From the NCBI GenBank assembly GCA_900319895.1, contig ONQK01000180.1, positions 1-8,707 of the forward strand: a stretch of 8,707 bases of DNA, written 5' to 3'. The position numbers and the translations under genes are program-made. Numbering within the stretch: the first letter of the stretch is position 1; the number at the start of each line of letters is the position of its first letter. This document shows, piece by piece, positions 1 to 6,403 of the stretch. The DNA comes from an uncultured Prevotella sp. (lineage in GTDB: Bacteria > Bacteroidota > Bacteroidia > Bacteroidales > Bacteroidaceae). Under the pieces are notes generated by a model that saw only the letters and a list, made by a program, of their open reading frames with translations, was not told where the DNA came from and did not search any database.

Positions 1-1
1 A

Positions 2-370
2 ATCGCAGAGTCAGTGCCGTTTGAGCAATATAACAACATGATGGACAACAGCGACATCGTCCTCGACCAACTATACAGCTATACACCGTCGATGAACGCA
101 CTGCTCGCCATGTCTAAAGGCATTGTGGTCTGCGGCGGCGGCGAGCCTGAAAACTATGAAATCATCCATGAACAGCGGCTACGTCCCATCATCAACGTAC
201 AGCCGACATTTGACAGCGTGTACGAAGAACTTGAAAAAATCATCTTGAATCCGCCAAAAATGCAGCAAATGAAAGAAGAAAGCGTCGAATACATCAGCCG
301 GTACCATCGTTACGAAACCGTGGCTCAACAGTACGAGAAATTCTACGAACAACTCTTGAAAAAGGATTGA
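2..370 (+). CDS. glycosyltransferase, C-terminal part (5' end outside window)
   Basis: This is the C-terminal 122 residues of a GT-B type glycosyltransferase (GT4/group 1 style). It would transfer a sugar from a nucleotide-sugar donor to a polysaccharide or glycolipid acceptor at the cytoplasmic face. The reading frame is open to the left edge, so the GTG at 14 is an internal Val and not a start. The visible part fits the donor-binding C-terminal domain: a stretch in which a residue 'is DIVLDQLYSY', then a small-residue helix (SMNALLAMSKG), a GIVVCGGGEPE loop in the place where this fold contacts the nucleotide-sugar, then RPIINVQPT and a helical, charged tail ending in KKD. Acceptor and donor cannot be told from this fragment. 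It converges on hisS, 171 nt away, and is the only + strand gene. Identification rests on remembered similarity to Bacteroidetes glycosyltransferases; the family is fairly sure, the substrate unknown. Confidence 0.72.
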   Translation: MAESVPFEQYNNMMDNSDIVLDQLYSYTPSMNALLAMSKGIVVCGGGEPENYEIIHEQRLRPIINVQPTFDSVYEELEKIILNPPKMQQMKEESVEYISRYHRYETVAQQYEKFYEQLLKKD

Positions 371-415
371 GGCCATTTGGATCAATGGAATGGCTCCGCG
401 TTTTCTTATTTTTTT
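371..415 (+). terminator. possible weak terminator of the glycosyltransferase gene
   Basis: Immediately after the TGA stop, GCCATT (372-377) can pair with AATGGC (389-394), extended by a G-U pair, with an 11-nt loop. After five intervening bases comes a T-rich run (401-415, TTTTCTTATTTTTTT). The stem is short and the T run is not directly adjacent, so this is a weak candidate. The stronger hairpin at 479-517 may do the work instead. Confidence 0.3.
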
Positions 416-478
416 AATAATGAGAATGCATCATGTCATTGCGCCGTATCCTAATTTTGAGCTCCATTCCTAAAATCA

Positions 479-517
479 AAAAGTCAATCCTGAAAGATTG
501 ATGCAGGATTGACTTTT
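479..517. terminator. bidirectional Rho-independent terminator between convergent genes
   Basis: A perfect 14-bp inverted repeat, AAAAGTCAATCCTG (479-492) and CAGGATTGACTTTT (504-517), encloses an 11-nt loop. It lies 24 nt beyond the hisS stop on the - strand and about 110 nt past the glycosyltransferase stop on the + strand. Read on the - strand the stem runs into CTTTTTGATTTTA, a good U tract, so it should end the fur-purA-hisS transcript efficiently. Read on the + strand the four T bases of the stem are followed by ATC, so termination in that direction is plausible but weaker. The loop also carries GATTGA (496-501), which can pair with TCAATC (484-489) as a competing smaller hairpin. Confidence 0.85.
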
Positions 518-541
518 ATCGGGTGCGAGACGACGAGAGAC

Positions 542-1906
542 TTATGATTGGAGGAAGTCTATCAAATCCTTCGTAGTCATGACCGACTGCTCGCCCGTTG
601 CCATATTCTTTACCGTTAGCGTATTGTCCTTGATTTCCTGCTCACCAATAAATGCCACAAAGGGAATTTGCTTGCCGTTAGCATAATTCATCTGTTTTTT
701 AAGCTTCACCACGTCTGGATAGATCTCCGCCCGTATGCCGGCCTTTCTCAGCTCAGCCAGCGATTTCAGGGCAAAGGCGGTTTCCTGCTCTCCAAAATTG
801 ATGAAAAGGACTTGCGTCCCTTCAAGTGCGTTTTCCGGATATAGATCCAGTTGGTTGAGCACATCGAAGATGCGGTCGGCACCAAAAGAGATTCCTACTC
901 CACTTAATCCCGGCAAGCCCAAGATGCCGGTCAGGTTGTCATAGCGTCCGCCGCCCGTGATGCTTCCAATCTGCACATCAAGCGCTTTCACCTCAAAAAT
1001 GGCGCCTGTATAGTAGTTCAGCCCTCGAGCGAGAGTGAGGTCGAGCTGAAGTTCGTTGTTTATCTGGCAATTTTCCAGAGTGTCAAGGATGAAACGGGTT
1101 TCTTCGATGCCCTTCATGCCAGACTCAGAGTCCTTCAATACTTGCGCAATGATGTCTAGCTTCTCCTCGTTGGTTCCCGAGAGTGAAATTATCGGTTGCA
1201 GCTTCTCCATTGCCTCGGCGCCGAGCCCGCAGGCCTCAAGCTCTTTATTGACCCCTTCAATCCCGATCTTATCAAGTTTGTCAATGGCAACCGTGATTTC
1301 CACAATCTTATCACCCGCACCGATGGCTTCGGCAATGCCTGTTAAGATTTTCCGGTTGTTAATCTTGATTTGGACGCGTATGCCAAAACGGGTGAACACG
1401 GTGTCCATGATTTGTATGAGTTCAACCTCGTTGAGCAATGAGTCGGAACCTACGACATCGGCATCGCACTGATAGAATTCCCGATAGCGTCCCCTCTGTG
1501 GGCGGTCTGCACGCCAAACCGGCTGAATCTGGTAACGCTTAAAAGGCATCAGAAGTTCCTCGCGGTGCATCACGACATAGCGTGCAAAGGGAATGGTCAA
1601 ATCATAGCGGAGCCCTTTTTCGCACAGTCTGGCCGCGAGATGTGTCGAATTGCGTGCCAGAAGCTCCTCGTCTGAGATTTTACACATGCAGTCGCCAGAG
1701 TTGAGCACTTTGAAGAGCAATTTGTCACCCTCTTCTCCATACTTTCCCATGAGCGTCTGCAAGGTTTCCATCGCAGGAGTCTCTATCTGCTGATAACCGT
1801 AAAGTGCATAAACTTCACGGATGGTGTCAAAAATATAGTTGCGCTTCGCCATCTCTACAGGCGAAAAATCTCTCGTTCCTTTAGGTATGCTCGGTTTTTG
1901 TGCCAT
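542..1906 (-). CDS. hisS: histidyl-tRNA synthetase
   Basis: This class II aminoacyl-tRNA synthetase charges tRNA-His with histidine using ATP, in the cytoplasm, as a homodimer. The 454-residue protein shows the N-terminal signature KGTRDFSP (residues 9-16), motif 1 around 25-60, the tRNA/ATP-binding motif 2 region with PVWRADRPQRGRYREF (129-144), the histidine-specific LARGLNYYTG segment (292-301), the GGGRYDNL element (318-325) and motif 3, GISFGADRI (338-346), with its ATP-binding Arg345. An anticodon-binding domain follows from about 365 to the end. It is longer than the E. coli enzyme (about 424), partly through a segment at about 68-95 (NSGDCMCKISDEELLARNS) between motif 1 and the RYDLT strand; I believe this is usual in Bacteroidota. 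The ATG at 1906 lies 3 nt after the purA stop, with AAAAG just before it, so translation is probably coupled to purA. Last gene of the fur-purA-hisS unit, followed by the hairpin at 479-517. Confidence 0.97.
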   Translation of the reverse strand: MAQKPSIPKGTRDFSPVEMAKRNYIFDTIREVYALYGYQQIETPAMETLQTLMGKYGEEGDKLLFKVLNSGDCMCKISDEELLARNSTHLAARLCEKGLRYDLTIPFARYVVMHREELLMPFKRYQIQPVWRADRPQRGRYREFYQCDADVVGSDSLLNEVELIQIMDTVFTRFGIRVQIKINNRKILTGIAEAIGAGDKIVEITVAIDKLDKIGIEGVNKELEACGLGAEAMEKLQPIISLSGTNEEKLDIIAQVLKDSESGMKGIEETRFILDTLENCQINNELQLDLTLARGLNYYTGAIFEVKALDVQIGSITGGGRYDNLTGILGLPGLSGVGISFGADRIFDVLNQLDLYPENALEGTQVLFINFGEQETAFALKSLAELRKAGIRAEIYPDVVKLKKQMNYANGKQIPFVAFIGEQEIKDNTLTVKNMATGEQSVMTTKDLIDFLQS

Positions 1907-1909
1907 CTT

Positions 1910-3184
1910 TTATCTGATAATGGTTTGTTTTCTATCTGGTCCGATTGAAATGATCTTTATCGGCGTTTCTAATTCTTTTTCCAGGAAAGCCACATAGTCC
2001 TTAAATGCTTGCGGGAACTGGCCCTCTTCGGTAAACCGTGTCATGTCTGTCAGCCATCCTTTCATCTCCACATAAATTGGCTTCACCTCTTCCACGTCAT
2101 AAGGATAATGACGAATCGTCTTCCCGTCTTTACACTGATAGGCCACACACGCCTTGATGGTCTCGAATGTGTCGAGCACGTCGCTTTTCATCATGATGAG
2201 TTGAGTCACCCCATTGACCATGATGGCATATTTCAATGCCACCAGGTCGATCCATCCGCAGCGCCGCTCACGTCCCGTCACAGCTCCAAATTCATGCCCA
2301 AGTTCACGAATCCTGGCTCCCGTCTCATCGTCGAGCTCCGTTGGGAAAGGCCCGGCGCCCACGCGCGTACAATAAGCCTTCATGATTCCATACACCTCGC
2401 CGATTCGGTTGGGTGCCACGCCAAGCCCTGTGCAAGCTCCGGCACAAATGGTATTCGAGGAGGTGACGAATGGATAGCTCCCAAAATCGACATCCAGCAT
2501 GGTGCCTTGCGCTCCTTCACACAGCACCGACTTGTTCTCCTTGAGATAGGCGTTGATTTCGTGTTCGCTGTCAATAATGTGGAATCGGCGCAGATATTCG
2601 ATGCTTTCCATCCATTTCTTCTCTATCTCCGTCAGGTCGTAGTCGGTATAGTCCATGTATTTCAGCAAGTCCTCGTGACGTTTCTTGCAAACGGCATACT
2701 TGTTTTCAAAGTCCTCAAAAACATCCCCTACCCTCAAGCCGTTGCGGCCGATTTTATCGGAATAAGTTGGCCCAATACCTTTTCCCGTGGTCCCAACCTT
2801 TTTCTTTCCTTTCTGCCGCTCAATGGCAGCATCCAACAAGCGGTGTGTCGGCAAGATCAGGTGTGCTTTCCTTGAGATATGCAAACGGTTGACGAGGTCT
2901 ATCCCACTTTTCTCAAGATTTCTTGCCTCCTCCATGAACAAGTCTGGAGCCAAAACCACGCCATTGCCGATAATGTTGACTTTGTTTCCTTGGAAAACGC
3001 CCGAGGGAACGCTCCTCAATACATATTTCTGGCCTTCAAACTCCAAAGTGTGCCCGGCATTGGGGCCGCCTTGAAAACGGGCCACCACATCGTATCTGGG
3101 GGTCAGCACATCGACCACCTTTCCCTTGCCTTCATCGCCCCACTGCAAACCCAGCAGGACATCAACCTTTCCTGTATTCATCAT
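1910..3184 (-). CDS. purA: adenylosuccinate synthetase
   Basis: This enzyme joins IMP and aspartate using GTP to give adenylosuccinate, the first committed step from IMP to AMP. The 424-residue length is typical. The N-terminal phosphate loop LGLQWGDEGKGK (residues 11-22) contains the catalytic Asp17, and GGPNAGHT (39-46) contains the catalytic His45, matching Asp13 and His41 of the E. coli enzyme. Further on are the IMP-binding loop VGTTGKGIGPTYSDK, the VAPNRIGEVYGIMKAYCTRVG segment, and the substrate loop TGRERRCGW. The C-terminal end carries the usual guanine-binding context (IMMKSDVLD, then ISIGPDRKQTI). The gene begins with two ATG codons (3184, 3181); an AAGGA sequence 7 nt upstream of the first favours 3184. 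It starts 13 nt after fur and ends 3 nt before hisS, so the three genes look like one transcript. Confidence 0.97.
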   Translation of the reverse strand: MMNTGKVDVLLGLQWGDEGKGKVVDVLTPRYDVVARFQGGPNAGHTLEFEGQKYVLRSVPSGVFQGNKVNIIGNGVVLAPDLFMEEARNLEKSGIDLVNRLHISRKAHLILPTHRLLDAAIERQKGKKKVGTTGKGIGPTYSDKIGRNGLRVGDVFEDFENKYAVCKKRHEDLLKYMDYTDYDLTEIEKKWMESIEYLRRFHIIDSEHEINAYLKENKSVLCEGAQGTMLDVDFGSYPFVTSSNTICAGACTGLGVAPNRIGEVYGIMKAYCTRVGAGPFPTELDDETGARIRELGHEFGAVTGRERRCGWIDLVALKYAIMVNGVTQLIMMKSDVLDTFETIKACVAYQCKDGKTIRHYPYDVEEVKPIYVEMKGWLTDMTRFTEEGQFPQAFKDYVAFLEKELETPIKIISIGPDRKQTIIR

Positions 3185-3191
3185 ATCTTAT

Positions 3192-3196
3192 TCCTT
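3192..3196 (-). promoter_or_regulatory. Shine-Dalgarno sequence of purA
   Basis: AAGGA read on the - strand, 7 nt before the first purA ATG (10 nt before the second), inside the 13-nt gap after fur. It is one of the few clear Shine-Dalgarno matches in the window, most starts here having none. It suggests purA can be translated independently of ribosomes finishing fur. Confidence 0.6.
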
Positions 3197-3197
3197 T

Positions 3198-3680
3198 TTA
3201 TTGTTTCCTTTTTCTCTGCATACGCTGTTGACGCGTTATCCGCGCCTGGCAAGTGCTGCACACACCAAAGATGTACAGCGTGAAACCATCTTTCCTGAAA
3301 CGCTTCAAATGCGTTTCGTTGACAGCTTTGATGATGGGCATGGATATAATTTCCGAGACTTTCCCGCACACGGTACAAACTTGATGGCAGTGCGACTTGT
3401 TGTGGTAGCAAGCCTCGTATACCGTAGCTCCTTGAAAACGATGGCGGATGACAAGACGTAGCTCCATCAGCAGATTCAACGTGTTGTATAAAGTGCCGCG
3501 GCTCACCCGGAAGTTTCTTTTCTCGAGCTCAATGCCCAGTGTTTCCAGCGAAAAATGCCCTTTAAGCGAATATACGATTTCTAGTATTGCGAAACGCTCT
3601 GGTGTTTTCCTATGTTTACTCGTTTCCAAGTAGCGTTCCAAAATACCTTTTACTTCAGATTTTATCCCCTTGTCTGCCAT
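3198..3680 (-). CDS. Fur-family transcriptional regulator
   Basis: A Fur-superfamily DNA-binding regulator of 160 residues from the ATG at 3680. The N-terminal winged helix includes HRKTPERFAILE (about 23-34) and the recognition helix region FRVSRGTLYNTLNLLME. The C-terminal dimerisation domain has two CxxC pairs (Cys102/Cys105 and Cys141/Cys144) that match the structural zinc site of Fur, PerR and Zur. The sensor region is odd: the usual HHDH-like cluster reads S-H-C-H (96-99), the FEG glutamate is a Gln, and the His before the LYIYG motif is a Phe. The protein ends in a basic tail (TRQQRMQRKRKQ). A GTG start at 3701 would add seven residues, but that G is the last base of a -7 promoter box, so the ATG at 3680 is preferred. 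It heads the fur-purA-hisS unit. Which metal or signal it senses, and its targets, cannot be told; autoregulation at its own promoter is plausible. Confidence 0.88.
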   Translation of the reverse strand: MADKGIKSEVKGILERYLETSKHRKTPERFAILEIVYSLKGHFSLETLGIELEKRNFRVSRGTLYNTLNLLMELRLVIRHRFQGATVYEACYHNKSHCHQVCTVCGKVSEIISMPIIKAVNETHLKRFRKDGFTLYIFGVCSTCQARITRQQRMQRKRKQ

Positions 3681-3700
3681 TTTTGCTTCAAAAAACCTCA

Positions 3701-3708
3701 CAAAGATA
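3701..3708 (-). promoter_or_regulatory. Bacteroidetes-type -7 element for fur-purA-hisS
   Basis: TATCTTTG on the - strand is an exact match to the Bacteroidetes primary-sigma consensus TAnnTTTG. It lies in the 59-nt gap between the alkylation-family gene and the ATG at 3680, placing the transcript start near 3695-3697 and giving a leader of about 15 nt. A TTTG exists at 3721-3724, but the 12-nt spacing is shorter than the roughly 19 nt expected for a -33 element, so the upstream half is imperfect. Confidence 0.6.
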
Positions 3709-3739
3709 CGATTTTCTTTTCAAAAAATGACGCATCGCC

Positions 3740-4366
3740 TCAAAATATTTCCACATCCATCGACTTCATCATGTTTTCAGCCACCCGCTCACAGTCTTTG
3801 TCTATGTCTGCAAAGCGGTAGACTGCGTTCATGGCGGCATGTTTGAGAGGGATGCTTCCACTGCGCAAGACAACGCCCACTTGGTCGAAAAACTCATGTA
3901 CGCCTCGCTCGTCGGGGACACGCCCCTGCTGAAAAAGCCCGCCCAGCACGTTGTAGCCGCAGATTTGTGGCAATTCGTCGTCAAGGGCTATCCACTTGTA
4001 TGCCAGAACCGACGCCTCCTTCAAATGCCTGAACAGATGAAAAGAGGCCTGTTCCGCCAATTCGAGCGAAGGCAGCTGCTCAACCCATAATTCTGCCAGT
4101 TCTGGAGGCATCGCTTCGTGTGGCATCAATAATATTGCCAGCATCTTGCACTCGCGGACGTCCTCTTTCCACAATGCGATTGCCAGGTCCAGGTTCTTGA
4201 CGTGTTGTCCTGCCATTTCTTTCAGGTCAACAAGTGAAATGCCCCAGTTCAACTTGTAATTGAGGCCTTTCTCGCGCATGGAATGTGATGCCACACCGTT
4301 CATCAGCAGCCGAAACGATTGCTTGATCTCCCTTACCTGCTTAATAATAGCTTCATTTTCCATCAT
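3740..4366 (-). CDS. DNA alkylation repair family (AlkC/AlkD-like HEAT repeat) protein
   Basis: A 208-residue, all-helical protein resembling the DNA_alkylation family, whose characterised members (AlkC, AlkD) are glycosylases removing N3- and N7-alkylated purines. The supporting segment is DLAIALWKEDVRECKMLAILLMP, which has the LW..xxRE..xLA..L helix pattern of these HEAT-like repeats; the N-terminal REIKQSFRLLMNGVASHSMREKGLNYKLNWG resembles Bacteroidetes members annotated this way. No signal peptide or membrane segment is seen. I do not find the Trp-Trp-Asp-x-x-Asp catalytic segment of AlkD; the corresponding place reads SLELAEQASFHLF, so catalytic activity is doubtful. Two ATG codons (4366, 4363) follow AGGGA overlapping the stop of the upstream peptidase gene, only 5 nt away, so the two are co-transcribed and probably translationally coupled. 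The family assignment is from memory and moderate; a role in repair is unproven. Confidence 0.62.
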   Translation of the reverse strand: MMENEAIIKQVREIKQSFRLLMNGVASHSMREKGLNYKLNWGISLVDLKEMAGQHVKNLDLAIALWKEDVRECKMLAILLMPHEAMPPELAELWVEQLPSLELAEQASFHLFRHLKEASVLAYKWIALDDELPQICGYNVLGGLFQQGRVPDERGVHEFFDQVGVVLRSGSIPLKHAAMNAVYRFADIDKDCERVAENMMKSMDVEIF

Positions 4367-4371
4367 CTTCC

Positions 4372-6315
4372 CTAAATCAAAGTTGCATAATCCCTTCCGT
4401 AACGTAGCATCTGTTCCACATAACCCTCTGTATAATCGACACTTACATCCGTCACGTTACCTTTCTCGTCTTCCATCAGCAAAAACCTCGGATTGATAAA
4501 GCCTTTATAGGGTGCTATGCCTAATTTTTCATATCTGCGCAACACTTCTGCGTGTAATTCTGCATCGACCCGTACTCCATAATCCTCAACCAGTTCCCTG
4601 GCCGCCTCAAAATCTCCAGTACTCTTAATGCGTTGAACCTCTGAAAGCAGCTTGCCAAAAAGCATTCGCAAAGCCGGATAGTCGTATATCTCAACGCATG
4701 ACTTACCGTCTTTTTTCACCAGTTCCGCAATCCCTTTGCCATGCCGGATGACCCAACGCGCAATCAGTGCACGGTTACGCATGTGAGCCTCCTCGATTTG
4801 CCCGCCGGTTTTGATACGCGCCAATTGGGTCATCAGTCCATTCATCAAATAAGTATAATATTCTGCCTTATAGGCTTCTCTGTCAGGGACCAGCCCGAGC
4901 TCTACCATTTTCTCGTCTGCCAAAAAATAAAGGGCGAAGAGGTCGGCGCGCGCCTCCTCAATCGTATTTCCATGCGCTTTTAATGCTGTGGGTTCCACTT
5001 CCGGCAACGTCTTGCCGCTTCCGTGTCCCACACATTCGTGCAAATCGGTATGCAAGTTGCCCGTGAGGCAGCCAAATCGTTTGATCAAAGAAACAATTTC
5101 GCCGTTTGGCGAGGCAAATTCCTCCACCAGCCCGCTCCCTTTCGAGGCCACGTCGTATGCTTCAATCAAATTACTTATGGTTATGCTTTTGCTGCCGTAT
5201 TCAGTACGAATCCAATCTGCATTGGGAAGGTTGATCCCGATGGCTGATGCGGGGTAATTGTCGCCGCCAAGCATCGCCGCACAAATGACTTTGGCCGACA
5301 CGCCTTTGACTTGCTCCTTGCGAAACTGTTGATCAACGGGCGAATGATCCTCAAACCATTGGGCATTCCCGCTGATGACCTGGCAGCGACGGGTTGCCTC
5401 TGCATCAAGATACTCTACAATTCCCTCCCATGAACCTTTAATGCCAAGAGGGTCGCCGTAAACTTCAATAAATCCATTGATGAAATCCACCGTTCCCGAC
5501 TGTTCTTTCAGCCATTCAATTGAATATTTATCAAAAACAGACAAATCTCCTGACTCATAATAACTTACAAGAAGTTCAAGAACTACGTTTTGCTGCTCAT
5601 TTTCAGTATATTCCTTGGCTTTTTTCAAACATTCCACAATACGCTTGATGGCTTTACCAAACATGCCGTCCGCCCTCCAAATGCGCTCGGTTATAACACC
5701 GTTTTCTTTTACCAATGTTGTATTCAAGCCAAACGACAAGCGCGGATCGGCCGAATTTTCCCGTTGCTGCTGATAAAATTGCTCCACCTCAGATTGGGTA
5801 ACATTTTGGTAGTAGTTGCAAGCAGAGGCTGTGACCAGGTCCATTCCATCGTCCTGACAAACACGTTTCGGCTTTAAATGGGGGTTGAATATGAGCGGCA
5901 TAACCTTTTCATACAGTTTTTCCCGGTTTTCAAAGCCTTTCAGCGGCAAAAGACTATCGTCAACTTTTGCCAAAACCTCACGCAAAAATTCTTCTGAGAA
6001 TTGAGGAGCAAATTTTTCACAGCTGTAATGGTGATGTATGCCACTTGAAAACCACACTTGCTTCAAGTAAGTAGACAAGCCCGAAAACGAAGGGTCGTCC
6101 TTGTCGCCAGTATAATTCTCATAAGCTAACTCCAAGATTTTCCGGATGTGCAGATTATACTCACCAAATTGTTCGAAAACGATGTCGCGGCCGTAAATTG
6201 CAGCCTCCGACAGGTAGAAGATATACATTTTTTGCCGCAGCGACAGTTTCTCAAAACCATGCAGCGAATAGCGCAATAACTGTATGTCCGCAAAACGTTC
6301 AGCAATGTATTCCAT
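4372..6315 (-). CDS. dipeptidyl peptidase III (peptidase family M49)
   Basis: A zinc exopeptidase that removes dipeptides from the N-terminus of short peptides, giving amino acids for protein turnover or nutrition. The 647-residue protein has the M49 zinc motif HECVGH (426-431), continuing as GHGSGK as in other M49 enzymes, and the second motif EEARAD (453-458). His426, His431 and Glu454 would bind zinc and Glu427 would be the catalytic base. The 28-residue spacing between motifs matches the Bacteroides thetaiotaomicron enzyme as I recall it, which also has a Cys in the third position of the motif. The B. thetaiotaomicron protein is about 675 residues and longer at the N-terminus. Here an in-frame TAG lies 9 nt upstream of the ATG at 6315, so no longer start is possible, and the protein begins with a soluble charged sequence, so cytoplasmic location is inferred. 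A terminator-like hairpin separates it from thiL. Confidence 0.93.
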   Translation of the reverse strand: MEYIAERFADIQLLRYSLHGFEKLSLRQKMYIFYLSEAAIYGRDIVFEQFGEYNLHIRKILELAYENYTGDKDDPSFSGLSTYLKQVWFSSGIHHHYSCEKFAPQFSEEFLREVLAKVDDSLLPLKGFENREKLYEKVMPLIFNPHLKPKRVCQDDGMDLVTASACNYYQNVTQSEVEQFYQQQRENSADPRLSFGLNTTLVKENGVITERIWRADGMFGKAIKRIVECLKKAKEYTENEQQNVVLELLVSYYESGDLSVFDKYSIEWLKEQSGTVDFINGFIEVYGDPLGIKGSWEGIVEYLDAEATRRCQVISGNAQWFEDHSPVDQQFRKEQVKGVSAKVICAAMLGGDNYPASAIGINLPNADWIRTEYGSKSITISNLIEAYDVASKGSGLVEEFASPNGEIVSLIKRFGCLTGNLHTDLHECVGHGSGKTLPEVEPTALKAHGNTIEEARADLFALYFLADEKMVELGLVPDREAYKAEYYTYLMNGLMTQLARIKTGGQIEEAHMRNRALIARWVIRHGKGIAELVKKDGKSCVEIYDYPALRMLFGKLLSEVQRIKSTGDFEAARELVEDYGVRVDAELHAEVLRRYEKLGIAPYKGFINPRFLLMEDEKGNVTDVSVDYTEGYVEQMLRYGRDYATLI

Positions 6316-6347
6316 TCTTAACTATAATATTTTCATCCATCAAAATG

Positions 6348-6374
6348 AAGGTAATCGCTTATTGCAATTACCTT
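6348..6374 (-). terminator. Rho-independent terminator after thiL
   Basis: On the - strand AAGGTAATTGC pairs with GCGATTACCTT over 11 bp with an AATAA loop, preceded by an A-rich run and followed by a moderately T-rich stretch (CATTTTG). One pair is U-G in the - strand RNA but would be a C-A mismatch in the + strand RNA, which suggests selection for termination in the thiL direction. It lies 29 nt after the thiL stop and 32 nt before the DPP III start, so the peptidase gene probably has its own promoter, although no convincing TAnnTTTG box is seen in the short remaining gap. Confidence 0.7.
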
Positions 6375-6403
6375 TTTTAAACGATTTCCCAAGCAAAACG
6401 AGC

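Noticed and set aside
14..16. GTG as the start of the left-edge gene
   Set aside because: The frame stays open upstream to the window edge and the protein would lack the N-terminal half of a glycosyltransferase, so this is an internal codon.
1056..1472. 138-codon open frame on the + strand opposite hisS
   Set aside because: Ser- and Met-rich shadow of a conserved coding sequence with no family resemblance.
2009..2875. 288-codon open frame on the + strand opposite purA
   Set aside because: It is wholly antisense to a gene with every expected catalytic motif, and its translation is low in complexity with no recognisable domain.
3722..3742. Small hairpin (TGAGGC/GCGTCA) with six T bases after the alkylation-family gene
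   Set aside because: One mismatch in a 6-bp stem with a 3-nt loop is too weak to call; the T run is also part of the AT-rich region upstream of the fur promoter.
6316..6347. Possible promoter for the DPP III gene (TTTG near 6341-6344 and TATAGTTA near the start)
   Set aside because: No TAnnTTTG match at suitable spacing, and the candidate box would lie within a few bases of the start codon.
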